Assembly: GCA_964623375.1 (NCBI GenBank)
Contig: CAZUTS010000001.1
Span: 124,001-188,000, forward strand
DNA length: 64,000 nucleotides
Direction of reading: 5' to 3'
DNA from: JAMCZK01 sp964623375
Lineage (GTDB): Bacteria > Chloroflexota > Anaerolineae > Anaerolineales > UBA11579
Positions 44,480 through 53,083 of the stretch are shown here, one piece after another (position 1 is the stretch's first letter; each line of letters starts with the position of its first letter). The position numbers and the translations under genes are program-made. A model generated the notes under the pieces. That model was not told the origin of the DNA. It did not search any database and was given only the letters and a program-made list of their open reading frames with translations.

Positions 44480-45342
44480 CCGCAATTAGACTCGATGGCA
44501 AAGCCATCGCCGCAGACGCTCGTGCCGAAATTGCCGCCCAGGTGGAGGCGCTCAACGCCACGGGTGGGCCGCAGCCCGGGCTCGCCACCGTCTTGGTGGG
44601 CGATGATCCGGCCTCGGCCATCTACGTGCGCAACAAGCACAAGGCCTGCCAGGAGGTGGGCATGCGCTCCTTCGGTTTCGAGCTGCCTGCCAGCACCAGC
44701 CAGGCCGAGCTGCTCGCTCTTGTGGCTGAGCTCAACCAGCGTGCCGATGTGCACGGCATCCTGGTGCAGATGCCGCTGCCGGCGCACATCGACTCTGCCG
44801 CCGTCATCGCCGCCATCTCGGTGCATAAAGATGTCGATTGCCTGCATCCTGAGAATGTCGGCTTACTGGCGCAGAAGGGCCGCCAGCTGCGCTTCCTGCC
44901 CTGCACGCCCGCCGGCGTGATGCACATTCTGCGCGTGGCCAATGTGCCTGTCGTCGGCGCCAACGCGGTGGTGCTGGGGCGCTCCAACATTGTCGGCATG
45001 CCGCTTTCGCTGCTACTGGTGCGCGCCGATGCCACCGTCACTATCGCCCACTCACGCACGCGTGATCTGCCTGCCGTGTGCCGCAGCGCCGATATCCTCG
45101 TTGCCGCCGTGGGTGTGCCCGAGCTGGTGCGCGGCGATTGGATCAAGCCCGGCGCCACCGTCATCGATGTCGGCGTCAATCGCATCAGCGACCCGGCTGC
45201 CAAAAACGGCAGCCGCATCGTCGGCGATGTGGCCTACGCTGAGCTGGCTCAGCGCGCCCGTGCCATCACGCCCGTGCCTGGCGGTGTTGGCCCCATGACT
45301 ATCGCCATGCTGCTGCAAAATACGCTCACCGCTGCACAATAA
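44476..45342 (+). CDS. folD: Methylenetetrahydrofolate dehydrogenase / methenyl-THF cyclohydrolase
   Basis: 288 residues, full length. It interconverts methylene-, methenyl- and formyl-THF for one-carbon metabolism. Signatures are GLATVLVGDDPASAIYVRNK followed by HKAC (catalytic Y-x3-K), HGILVQMPLPAHID, and the cofactor-binding VVLGRSNIVGMPLSLLL, with TPVPGGVGPMTIAMLLQNTL at the C-terminus. It is monocistronic: a terminator precedes it and another follows 2 bp after the stop region. Confidence 0.96.
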   Translation: MTAIRLDGKAIAADARAEIAAQVEALNATGGPQPGLATVLVGDDPASAIYVRNKHKACQEVGMRSFGFELPASTSQAELLALVAELNQRADVHGILVQMPLPAHIDSAAVIAAISVHKDVDCLHPENVGLLAQKGRQLRFLPCTPAGVMHILRVANVPVVGANAVVLGRSNIVGMPLSLLLVRADATVTIAHSRTRDLPAVCRSADILVAAVGVPELVRGDWIKPGATVIDVGVNRISDPAAKNGSRIVGDVAYAELAQRARAITPVPGGVGPMTIAMLLQNTLTAAQ

Positions 45343-45368
45343 AAAAAGCCGCTAGCTAGCGGCCTTTT
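45341..45368. terminator. Bidirectional terminator between folD and mrpG
   Basis: GCCGCTAGCTAGCGGC (45348-45363) is a perfect palindrome with A7 before and T5 after. The last codons and stop of mrpG lie inside it. Confidence 0.93.
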
Positions 45369-45723
45369 TCTTAGCAGGCTTGCGTTTCGTGCGTTGTCTC
45401 CCGTTTTCCATTTCGTTGAACTCCAGCATGGCTTCCTTGGCCGCTGGCGTGGCCACTTTGTAGGCCGCCCGCGAGAGCGCTGTGGCTGCGATCGGCCCGG
45501 TGACAAAGAACAGGATCACCAGCGCCACCATGCGCGCCAGATAATTGGGGTAGAACAAGCCCGCCGCCAGGATCAACCCGCTGATGCCCATCGTGCCTGC
45601 CTTGCCAAAGGCGTGCATGCGCATGAACACATCCGGCAGGGTCAGCACGCCAATGCTGCTGATTAGCATGATCAGCGCTCCGATGCTGGCAACGATCAAT
45701 ACGATGATCTCACGTGTTTCCAT
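45352..45723 (-). CDS. mrpG: Na+/H+ antiporter subunit MrpG
   Basis: 123 residues with three helices. It has the MnhG/PhaG signature IGVLTLPDVFMRMHAFGKAGTMG followed by another helix pair. The cytoplasmic tail is Lys/Ala-rich (KRKPAKKKAAS), and its final codons and TAG form part of the terminator hairpin. MrpG is an essential small subunit of the seven-subunit Mrp antiporter. It is last in the operon, 9 bp after mrpF. Confidence 0.93.
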   Translation of the reverse strand: METREIIVLIVASIGALIMLISSIGVLTLPDVFMRMHAFGKAGTMGISGLILAAGLFYPNYLARMVALVILFFVTGPIAATALSRAAYKVATPAAKEAMLEFNEMENGRQRTKRKPAKKKAAS

Positions 45724-45732
45724 GTGTGCTCC

Positions 45733-46008
45733 TTATTCGCCGTCACGCGCTTGTTCAAGATAGCGCGCCACCAGCACCGTGCCCACAAAGCCCAGCACTG
45801 CCGCCACCATGGCGATATCCAGCAGCATCGGCGCATCATGGCGAATGGCGATCAGGGCCACAATGCCCACCGCCTGCAGGGTGATGAGGTCAAACGCCAG
45901 GGCGCGGTTGGGCACGTCCGGCCCTTTGATCAGACGCAGCGAACCCAACAGAAAGGACAGCGTCAGCATCACCAGCAGAATATCAATGCCAGTATCAAAC
46001 CAGTTCAT
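45733..46008 (-). CDS. mrpF: Na+/H+ antiporter subunit MrpF
   Basis: 91 residues with three helices. RLIKGPDVPNRALAFDLITL is the conserved MrpF block (DxPNRxxAxD), followed by VGIVALIAIRHDAPMLLDIA. It overlaps the end of mrpE by 14 bp. Confidence 0.93.
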   Translation of the reverse strand: MNWFDTGIDILLVMLTLSFLLGSLRLIKGPDVPNRALAFDLITLQAVGIVALIAIRHDAPMLLDIAMVAAVLGFVGTVLVARYLEQARDGE

Positions 46009-46516
46009 GTTCCCAGCCTCCGCGGGTTACCAGCGCCAAGCGACGCTCAAACATATCCTTGATCTCGTGCCGGAACGAATCGGCATCCTTCACAAAGAAG
46101 CTATGGATGCAAACCACGTAGCGGCCCTTGGGGTCTTTGCGCAGGTCAATGCTCGTGGTGCCCGGGGTGAGCGTGATCATCGTTACCAGCACGGTGATCT
46201 CAAAATCAGTATCCAGCGTCAACGGCACGGCCACAATGCCCGGGTGAAATTCCAGCCGCGGGCTCAGGATCCAACGCGTTAGCTTGGCGTTGCTTAACAC
46301 AATCTCCCAGACCATGAACAGCAGGAAGGACAACAGCCACCAGATGCGTTTGCCATAGCCACGGTGAAAAACCGACAGCGCCAGCGTGCCTATAACGAAA
46401 CCGATGAACAGGTCAGCCGTGCCATACAGGGGGAAGAACACATACCAGAAGATGGCCAGCCCCACATTGACGATCAGCAGGGTAACGATTTGTTCGTTTT
46501 CATATCTCGTAGGCAT
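45995..46516 (-). CDS. mrpE: Na+/H+ antiporter subunit MrpE
   Basis: 173 residues. Helices fill the first third (IVTLLIVNVGLAIFWYVFF, LFIGFVIGTLALSVF). The MrpE block VWEIVLSNAKLTRWILSPRL and the ITLTPGTTSID stretch follow, then a cytoplasmic tail. The ATG at 46516 has AGGAGG 7 nt upstream (GGAGGACGTATG). An open frame continuing further upstream to 47260 is antisense-frame noise inside mrpD and is rejected. Confidence 0.92.
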   Translation of the reverse strand: MPTRYENEQIVTLLIVNVGLAIFWYVFFPLYGTADLFIGFVIGTLALSVFHRGYGKRIWWLLSFLLFMVWEIVLSNAKLTRWILSPRLEFHPGIVAVPLTLDTDFEITVLVTMITLTPGTTSIDLRKDPKGRYVVCIHSFFVKDADSFRHEIKDMFERRLALVTRGGWEHELV

Positions 46517-46527
46517 ACGTCCTCCTG

Positions 46528-48090
46528 CTAGTGCTCCGCGCCCAGCGGGGCAATGACATCCGTCGGCGCCACCGCCTGGATGTAGCCAGCACGGTCCAGC
46601 ACCTGCTCGGCTGCCACTTGCGCCCAGCCAAACACCGGCGCACTGAAGATGCCCACTGCCAAACTGACCAGCACCAGCACCGTGATCGGCGCCGCCGTCA
46701 GCCAGCGCTGCGGCTTGCGCCACGGCATCGTGGTGGCTTCCACTGGCCCAGCGAAGCCGCGCTGCCACAAGCGCACCATGCTCATCAGCGTCAGCAGGCT
46801 CACCACCAGGCTCACCCCGGCGATCATCCACTGCCCCGAATCCATGGCCGCTTGCAGCAGGCCCAGCTTGCTTACAAAGCCGCTGGATGGCGGAATGCCG
46901 GCCAGTGAAAAGGCGGCTACGAAGAAGATTGCCGCCAGGTATGGCCAGCGCTTGGCCAGGCCACCCAGGTGCCCGGCCTCCAGCTTGCCGGTGCCCATGG
47001 TCAGCTCGGCCGCACCGCCGGCCAACAGCAGCGCCGTTTTTACGATCATGTGATGCACAATGTAAAAGATGCCTGCCGCCATGCCAAAGCCGATCGCCAG
47101 CTGGTTGCCGCTGGCGGCCAGGCCGAGGCCCATCGCCATGTAACCGACTTGGCTGATGACGTGAAAACTGAGCACACGCCGGATGGTCTTGACTGCCATT
47201 GCTCCAAAAACACCCGTCAACATGGTCAGCGCCGCAATCGCCAGGATGAACGGTTGCCAATTGACCAGCAGGTCAGGGAACAGCAGCGGGAAGATACGGA
47301 ACAGCGCGTAGATGCCCACTTTGGTGAGCAAGCCGCCGAAGATGGCCGTCACCGCCGGGTGGGGCGTGTGATAACTGGCCGGCAGCCAGAAGAACAGCGG
47401 GAACAAGCCCGCCTTGCTGCCATACGCCACCAGCAGCATGCCGGCCAGCACAATGCGCAAAGACTCCGGCGCCAGCGCCATGCGTTCGGCCAGGTGCGCC
47501 AGGTTCAGTGTGCCCAGCGTGCCGTACATCACACCCGCCGTGGTCAGGAACACGGTCGAGGCGATGAGGTTGAGCACCACGTAGCGCAGGCCGCCATTGA
47601 CTTGATTGGGGCGCCCGCCCAGGCTGAGCAATACGAAGCTCGCCATCAGCAAGACTTCAAAGAATACGTAGAGATTGAACAGGTCGCCGGCCAGGAAGGC
47701 GCCGTTGACGCCCATCAGCAGGAAGAGCAGCAGCGGGAAGAAGTTCATGCCCTGGCGCTCGTCCAGCGTGCCGATGGAGTACACCACAATTGCCAGCATC
47801 AGCAGCCCGGTCAGCGTGAGCATGATGGCGCTCAGCGCATCCGCCACCAGCGTGATGCCGAAGGGCGCCTGCCACGCACCGGCGTACAGCACGATGCGCT
47901 GTCCCTCGATGGCTGTGGTGCGCAGCAGCAACAGCGCCACCGCAAAGTTGAGCACGCTGGCCACCAGCGCCATGTTGCGCTGGAAGCGTATCTGGCGCAG
48001 GTTGACCCGCGTGGCCGCCAGCAGCGAGATGGCGGCAAACAGCAGCGGCAGGACTACCGGGGCGGCCAGCCAATTAGCGAACAGGTTCAT
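46528..48090 (-). CDS. mrpD: Na+/H+ antiporter subunit MrpD
   Basis: 520 residues with about 14 helices, of the proton-antiporter (NuoL/M/N) superfamily. Conserved stretches are NLYVFFEVLLMASFVLLSLG (TM5 Glu), KAGLFPLFFWLPASYHTPHP (TM7-8 Lys/His region), VLSFHVISQVGYMAMGLGLA and FSLAGIPPSSGFVSKLGLLQ. It is one of the two channel-forming subunits. The start overlaps the mrpC stop (ATGA). Confidence 0.95.
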   Translation of the reverse strand: MNLFANWLAAPVVLPLLFAAISLLAATRVNLRQIRFQRNMALVASVLNFAVALLLLRTTAIEGQRIVLYAGAWQAPFGITLVADALSAIMLTLTGLLMLAIVVYSIGTLDERQGMNFFPLLLFLLMGVNGAFLAGDLFNLYVFFEVLLMASFVLLSLGGRPNQVNGGLRYVVLNLIASTVFLTTAGVMYGTLGTLNLAHLAERMALAPESLRIVLAGMLLVAYGSKAGLFPLFFWLPASYHTPHPAVTAIFGGLLTKVGIYALFRIFPLLFPDLLVNWQPFILAIAALTMLTGVFGAMAVKTIRRVLSFHVISQVGYMAMGLGLAASGNQLAIGFGMAAGIFYIVHHMIVKTALLLAGGAAELTMGTGKLEAGHLGGLAKRWPYLAAIFFVAAFSLAGIPPSSGFVSKLGLLQAAMDSGQWMIAGVSLVVSLLTLMSMVRLWQRGFAGPVEATTMPWRKPQRWLTAAPITVLVLVSLAVGIFSAPVFGWAQVAAEQVLDRAGYIQAVAPTDVIAPLGAEH

Positions 48091-48551
48091 CGGCGGCTCC
48101 GTTTGGATGGGTTAAGCTCGTTGAGCAGCACCACATCTTCCAGCCATTCGTAATCTTCGTCCACGCGCTCCAGTGTGTGTGCTGGTTGCATTGCAAACGG
48201 GTCATCGCTGCGGTCGGCACAGCTCTCGTCCATCGTCTCCAGCGAATGACGCCGGTGCAGCAACGCGATCATAAAAGCCACAATGCCGAAGCTGATCACG
48301 ATCGCCGTCAGGATCAGCGCCTGCGGCAGCGGGTCCACAAACTGGCTGATGTCGCCAGTGAAGGCCGCTTTATCCACGATGATGGGCGGCAGGCCGCGCT
48401 CACTCACACCGGTGCCAAAAATGAGCAAATTGACCGCGTGCGTGAACAGGCCCAGCCCGATCACCATGCGCACCGGGTTGCGTTGCAGCAACAGGTACGT
48501 GGCGCTGGCCATCAGCACCGCCACCAACCCGGCGAACACTAAGGCGATCAT
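48087..48551 (-). CDS. mrpC: Na+/H+ antiporter subunit MrpC
   Basis: 154 residues. The NuoK-like fold has three helices with NPVRMVIGLGLFTHAVNLLI, DPLPQALILTAIVISFGIVA (the DPLPQALxLTAIVI block typical of MrpC), then a charged C-terminal tail of about 45 residues, longer than usual. The ATG at 48551 overlaps the mrpB stop by 4 nt; an upstream extension would run into mrpB. Confidence 0.94.
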   Translation of the reverse strand: MIALVFAGLVAVLMASATYLLLQRNPVRMVIGLGLFTHAVNLLIFGTGVSERGLPPIIVDKAAFTGDISQFVDPLPQALILTAIVISFGIVAFMIALLHRRHSLETMDESCADRSDDPFAMQPAHTLERVDEDYEWLEDVVLLNELNPSKRSRR

Positions 48552-48979
48552 TTGCGGCCTCCTTCTTTGACCGGGCGGCTGAGCTCCAATAGATACGAGG
48601 TCACGAAGGCGCTTACCACCAGGAACACGCCGATGTCGAACAGGGTCGGTGTGCCAAACTCCAGCACAAAGTCGCCCAGGTTCCACTTCCACCACACGCC
48701 TTCAAAGAACAGCGCATAGTTGCCCATGCCCACCAGCGCCGATAGCACGGCGATCAGCAAGCCGGTGCCCATCAGCGGCTGCAAGTACGGGCCGATGAGG
48801 CGGCGCACAAACGCATCGCCGCGCGCCATGATCTGCATCAGGAAGGCCGTGGCCACCACCAGGCCGGCAATGAAGCCGCCGCCGGGCGCGTTGTGCCCCG
48901 CCAGCAGAAAGATGACGGCCAGCATCAGCAGCACGGGGGTCAGGATACGGTCAAGCAGGGCAAGATATAACTCAGGCAT
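48548..48979 (-). CDS. mrpB: Na+/H+ antiporter subunit MrpB
   Basis: 143 residues of the MnhB family. It has four helices, with the signature HNAPGGGFIAGLVVATAFLM and FGTPTLFDIGVFLVVSAFVT. The start at 48979 (MPELYLALLD) is chosen because it gives a normal N-terminus and overlaps mrpA by only 8 bp. Any longer form would extend into the mrpA C-terminus. Confidence 0.94.
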   Translation of the reverse strand: MPELYLALLDRILTPVLLMLAVIFLLAGHNAPGGGFIAGLVVATAFLMQIMARGDAFVRRLIGPYLQPLMGTGLLIAVLSALVGMGNYALFFEGVWWKWNLGDFVLEFGTPTLFDIGVFLVVSAFVTSYLLELSRPVKEGGRK

Positions 48980-51326
48980 CGCCGCGCTCCTTGTATTTTT
49001 TGTCAGGTGGAATGGGCCGCATGCGTGAGGAGCGCAGCAGGGCATAGCCGCCCAGCGCCGCCACCACCATCACGCTGATCTCGCCCAGCGTATCGAAGCC
49101 GCGGAAATCCACCAGGATCACATTCACGATGTTGCCCCCGTGCGCCGCGATAGCGTTCAGCGAGAAGTAGCTGCTGATGGTCTGCGCCAGCGGCTTGCCG
49201 GCGGCCAACAGCGCCATGCCCAAGCCCCACGCGCCCACCGCCAGGCTCACCAGCAGATACTTGAACGAACGCGGTTTGGGTTGTTTGGGATATGCATGAT
49301 GGGGGATGCGATAAAAGACGAATAGCAGTAACACCAAGGTAAGTATTTCGACCAGGAACTGCGTCAGCGCCAGGTCTGGCGCCGAGAAGAAGACATAGAT
49401 GAGCATCACCACGCTGCCCACCAGACCGAGGCTGATGATGGCGCTCAGGCGGCTTTGCGCCCGCGCGATCGCCAGCGCCGCCACCACCACCAAGAGCGGC
49501 AGCGCCACTTCATAGAATGTGGGGCTGGTGGCCCAATCCACGCGCAGGTCAGCCACAAAATCGCGGCTCAGCGCGTAGGCCACAAAGCCCGCCGAAGCCA
49601 GCAGCGGAATGCTGATCTGTGTCGGGAAGCTGGAGCCTTGCACGGTGCGCGTAGTCCAGCGTGCAAGGCGGTACAGCGCGTCCACGGTGCCGTCAAACAC
49701 CGTTTGCCCTTTGAAATCGGGCGCTTTGGCGAACAGCTTGCGGATACCCTCGCGCTGCGTGAAGATCACAACACCCAGGGCAATCGCTAGCAAGCTGGTG
49801 AGGAAGATGGGCGTCCAGCCGTGCCACAGCGCCAGGTGTGGCTCCAGTGCCGCGCCCAGGATGGCGCTGCCCGCCGAGCCGAACAGCGCGCCTTCGATGG
49901 CTGAGAAGAAGAACGGAATCAGCGCACCCACCAAGGTGAGCGCCAGCACCGGCAGCACAAACAGCGTCGAGGGTGCGTGGTGCACCGTGGCCTGCTTCAG
50001 CGGCGAGCTGCGCCGCAGGAACGCCTCCCACAGCAGGATGAGGCTATAAGCCACAAACAGCGCCCCGGTGATCACCACCGCCACCAGGCCGGCCCAGCCC
50101 AGTTGGCTTTGTCCGGCTTCGATAAGGGCAAAGAAATTCTCCAGCAGCAACTCTTTGGCCACAAAGCCAAAGGTAGGGATGATGCCGGCCATCGAGATAC
50201 CCGCCAGGATCGCTGCCGCGCCCACCAGCGGCAGGCTGCGTGCCAGCCCGGCCAGCTTGCGAATATCGCGCGTGCCCGTGGCGTGGTCTACGATGCCGGC
50301 CACCATGAACAACGGGCCTTTATATAGCGCATGCGCCAAAATGCCCACCACCGCCGCGGTGACGGCAACCTTCGTATTGAAGGCCAGCAGCAGCACCAGC
50401 ACGCCCAGTTGGCTGACCGTGGCGTAGGCCAGAATGGCTTTGAGGTCATAGTGGCGTAGTGCAATCACCGCGCCCACCAGCATGGTCAGCCCGCCGACCA
50501 CCAACAGCGCCCAGAACCACAACGGGCTCTCCGCGAAGGCCGGGTGCAGCCGCGCCAACAGGTACACGCCCGCCTTCACCATCGTGGCCGAGTGCAAATA
50601 GGCGCTGGCCGGGGTGGGGGCAGCCATGGCGCCGGGCAGCCAGAAGTGAAAGGGGAACTGGGCTGATTTTGTAAACGCGCCCAGCAGCACCAGCACCAGC
50701 ATGGGAGTGAACAGCGCGTGTTGCGTCAGCGTGCCGGCGGGCAGGGCCAGCAGCCCGCTGAGCGAATACGTGCCGGCCATCTGGCCCAATAGCACGAAGC
50801 CGCCCAGCATTGCCAGTGCACCCATGCCCGTCACTACCAGGGCGCGGCGCGCGCCTTCTAGGGCATTCTTGTCAGTCAGCTTGAAGGAGATCAGCAGATA
50901 GCTGGTGATGCTGGTGCCTTCCCAAAAAACGAATAAGGCCAGCAAGTTGTCTGCCCACACCAGCCCCAGCATGCTGGTCATGAACGTGAAAAGCAGCGCA
51001 TAAAAATAACCCAGGCGTGAGTTCTTCTCAAAATAGTAGCCCGCATATACGGCAATCGCCGTGCCGATGCCGGCCACGATCAGGCCAAAGAACAAGCCCA
51101 GCCCATCCAGGCGCAGATCCAGCGCCAGGCCAAACGCGTCTGACCACACACGTTGCTCGGTCAGGATATGGCCTTGGTACACACGACCCATCTGCGCCAG
51201 CAGCCAGCCGGTGACTAGCGCCGGGCTGAACGCCGCCAGCCAGCCGCCGTGTGCCCAGCGATGCGGGCGTAGCAGCCACAGCGCCGGGCCGCTCAACAAA
51301 AGTAAGAGGAGAAAAGGTGTCAGCAT
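48972..51326 (-). CDS. mrpA: Na+/H+ antiporter subunit MrpA
   Basis: 784 residues, the normal MrpA size. The N-terminal NuoL-like antiporter domain contains LFVFWEGTSITSYLLISFKL (TM5 Glu), KSAQFPFHFWLPGAMAAPTP, KAILAYATVSQLGVLVLLLA and FVAKELLLENFF. The C-terminal third carries the DUF4040 and MbhE-like regions (LALTQFLVEILTLVLLLFVF; NIVNVILVDFRGFDTLGEIS). It leads the mrpABCDEFG operon. The Mrp complex exchanges Na+ or K+ for H+ and supports pH and salt homeostasis. Confidence 0.96.
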   Translation of the reverse strand: MLTPFLLLLLLSGPALWLLRPHRWAHGGWLAAFSPALVTGWLLAQMGRVYQGHILTEQRVWSDAFGLALDLRLDGLGLFFGLIVAGIGTAIAVYAGYYFEKNSRLGYFYALLFTFMTSMLGLVWADNLLALFVFWEGTSITSYLLISFKLTDKNALEGARRALVVTGMGALAMLGGFVLLGQMAGTYSLSGLLALPAGTLTQHALFTPMLVLVLLGAFTKSAQFPFHFWLPGAMAAPTPASAYLHSATMVKAGVYLLARLHPAFAESPLWFWALLVVGGLTMLVGAVIALRHYDLKAILAYATVSQLGVLVLLLAFNTKVAVTAAVVGILAHALYKGPLFMVAGIVDHATGTRDIRKLAGLARSLPLVGAAAILAGISMAGIIPTFGFVAKELLLENFFALIEAGQSQLGWAGLVAVVITGALFVAYSLILLWEAFLRRSSPLKQATVHHAPSTLFVLPVLALTLVGALIPFFFSAIEGALFGSAGSAILGAALEPHLALWHGWTPIFLTSLLAIALGVVIFTQREGIRKLFAKAPDFKGQTVFDGTVDALYRLARWTTRTVQGSSFPTQISIPLLASAGFVAYALSRDFVADLRVDWATSPTFYEVALPLLVVVAALAIARAQSRLSAIISLGLVGSVVMLIYVFFSAPDLALTQFLVEILTLVLLLFVFYRIPHHAYPKQPKPRSFKYLLVSLAVGAWGLGMALLAAGKPLAQTISSYFSLNAIAAHGGNIVNVILVDFRGFDTLGEISVMVVAALGGYALLRSSRMRPIPPDKKYKERGDA

Positions 51327-51662
51327 AAGTAGCTCACAGAGTAGCTCGCAGGGTTGCCCGTCCCATTTAGCCTACAACTAAATAAGCCGGAAGGTTTGAA
51401 AATCCTATTCCCTATGTGAGGTTTACGCACGGTTTGCACCGGCGCAAATTAAAACGAAGGCCGCTCGGCGTACTCGGCGGAAAGTGCCCATGTGGGGCAC
51501 ATTACGTCAGTTTGAACGTCGTGGCGGCCTATTGCCAAACGATGACGATGGAACTAATAAGTGAAATCAATCACTTATACACAATCCTAACAAACGCCAC
51601 ATAGCTTTGTCAAGCAATGGCGCGTTGGGCATTGGCGCACGATGGCGTATCATTACCTCCCT
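51327..51662. other. 336-bp divergent intergenic region, mrpA / deaminase
   Basis: No credible gene. A 62-codon frame (51416-51604) lacks a ribosome-binding site and protein-like composition. Structures seen are a GTGCCC / GGGCAC hairpin at 51484-51500, a direct repeat CTCGGCG near 51462-51480, and the operator-like palindrome described separately. The mrpA leader would run through this region, so an RNA element cannot be excluded. Confidence 0.5.
51557..51578. promoter_or_regulatory. Operator-like palindrome ATAAGTGA-N6-TCACTTAT
   Basis: Perfect 8-bp half-sites (51557-51564 and 51571-51578) flank six bases. The spacing and symmetry are typical for dimeric repressors. It lies 85 bp upstream of the deaminase start in a divergent intergenic region. 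Confidence 0.45.
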
Positions 51663-53051
51663 ATGAGCACACTCCTTGTACGCAATGCCACCCTGATGGC
51701 CACCATGGATGAACAGCGCCGTGAGATACAAGACGGTGGCCTCTTCATCCGTGATGGCTTCATTGAACAAGTCGGGCCGAGCGCCGATCTGCCCACCCAG
51801 GCAGACGAGGTGCTGGATTTGCGCGGCCATGTGCTGCTGCCCGGCCTGGTGAACACGCACCACCACTTCGTGCAGATCCTCACGCGTGCCGTGCCCGCCG
51901 CGCAGAACGTCAATCTGTTCAACTGGCTCACCACGCTGTATCCCATTTGGGCTCGCCTCACGCCTGATGATGTCAAAGTAGCCACGCGCACCGCGCTAGC
52001 CGAGCTGGCCCTTTCCGGCTGCACCACCGCCTCCGACCATCTCTACATCTATCCCAACGGGGCGCGCCTGGATGACCAGATCGAGGCTGCCCTGCAAATG
52101 GGCCTGCGCCTGCAAGCCTCGCGCGGCTCGATGACCCTCGGCGAGAGCCAGGGCGGCTTGCCGCCCGACAGCGTGGTCGAAACAGACGCCCAGGTGCTGG
52201 CCGAAAGCCGCCGCCTGGTCGAAACCTATCACGACGCCAAGCCTGGCGCGCTCATTCAAGTGGTGCTGGCGCCGTGCTCGCCTTTCAACGTTTCGCCTGA
52301 CCTGATGCGCGAGACGGCCAAGCTGGCGCGCCACTACGGTGTGCACATGCACACCCACCTGGCCGAGACGCAAGACGAAGAGCAATACACGCAGCAGCAC
52401 TATGGCATGCGCCCGGTGGCCTGGATGGAAACGATGGATTGGCTCGGGCCGGATGTTTGGTACGCCCACTCCGTGCATGTCAACGATGCTGAGATTGCCC
52501 AGTACGCCCAGCACAACTGCGGCGTAGCGCACTGCCCATCCTCCAACATGCGCCTGGCCTCCGGTATCCCGCCGGTGCTCAAGATGCTCAATGCTGGCGT
52601 GCGCGTCGGCCTCGGCGTGGACGGCTCGGCCAGCAATGACAGCTCGCACCTACTGGCCGAGGTGCGCCAGGCCATGCTGCTGGCGCGGCTCGATGCCGGC
52701 CAGCGCGGCGCCTCGCTCTCCGGCGAGGATGCCCCGCCGTTGATGACCGCCCGCACCGCGCTGGAGCTGGCTACGCGTGGCGGCGCGGCCGTGCTTGGCC
52801 GCAGCGACATCGGCTCGCTCGAAGTAGGCAAGTGCGCCGATTTCTTCGCCGTCAACCTGCACCAGCTCGGCTTCGCCGGCGCCCTGCATGACCCGCTGGC
52901 CGCCCTTGTCTTCTGCGCCCCCGTGCAGGCCGATTACACCGTGGTTGGCGGCCGCTTCATCGTCAAGGAAGGCCATCTGCAAACGGCCGACCTTCCCGTC
53001 TTGGTCGAACAGCACAACCAGGCCGCCACGCGCCTGCTGAGTTCTTCCTAA
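51663..53051 (+). CDS. 8-oxoguanine-deaminase-like amidohydrolase
   Basis: 462 residues of the TrzA/AtzB-type amidohydrolase group. The opening LLVRNATLMATMDEQRREI with GGLFIRDGFIEQVGP, then LPGLVNTHHHFVQILTRA (metal H66 and H68), PIWARLTPDD, MHTHLAETQDEEQYT, HCPSSNMRLASG and LGVDGSASNDSS are hallmarks of 8-oxoguanine deaminases. These convert 8-oxoguanine (and isocytosine) to uric acid (or uracil). Other TrzA-type deaminases are possible. The ATG at 51663 lies 9 nt behind a TATCAT box; an ATG 21 bp upstream is less suitable. Carbamate kinase downstream would fit a purine-degradation context. Confidence 0.88.
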   Translation: MSTLLVRNATLMATMDEQRREIQDGGLFIRDGFIEQVGPSADLPTQADEVLDLRGHVLLPGLVNTHHHFVQILTRAVPAAQNVNLFNWLTTLYPIWARLTPDDVKVATRTALAELALSGCTTASDHLYIYPNGARLDDQIEAALQMGLRLQASRGSMTLGESQGGLPPDSVVETDAQVLAESRRLVETYHDAKPGALIQVVLAPCSPFNVSPDLMRETAKLARHYGVHMHTHLAETQDEEQYTQQHYGMRPVAWMETMDWLGPDVWYAHSVHVNDAEIAQYAQHNCGVAHCPSSNMRLASGIPPVLKMLNAGVRVGLGVDGSASNDSSHLLAEVRQAMLLARLDAGQRGASLSGEDAPPLMTARTALELATRGGAAVLGRSDIGSLEVGKCADFFAVNLHQLGFAGALHDPLAALVFCAPVQADYTVVGGRFIVKEGHLQTADLPVLVEQHNQAATRLLSSS

Positions 53052-53083
53052 AATTGGTATATTAATTCAATGAGGGGTCAAAC

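Noticed and set aside
45995..47260. 421-codon open frame extending mrpE upstream
   Set aside because: The extra 248 codons lie inside mrpD in another frame and have an Ala/Gly/His-rich shadow composition. The true mrpE begins at 46516 with AGGAGG.
51416..51604. 62-codon ORF upstream of the 8-oxoguanine deaminase
   Set aside because: No ribosome-binding site, Cys/Arg/His-rich with no recognisable pattern, and it overlaps the operator-like palindrome.
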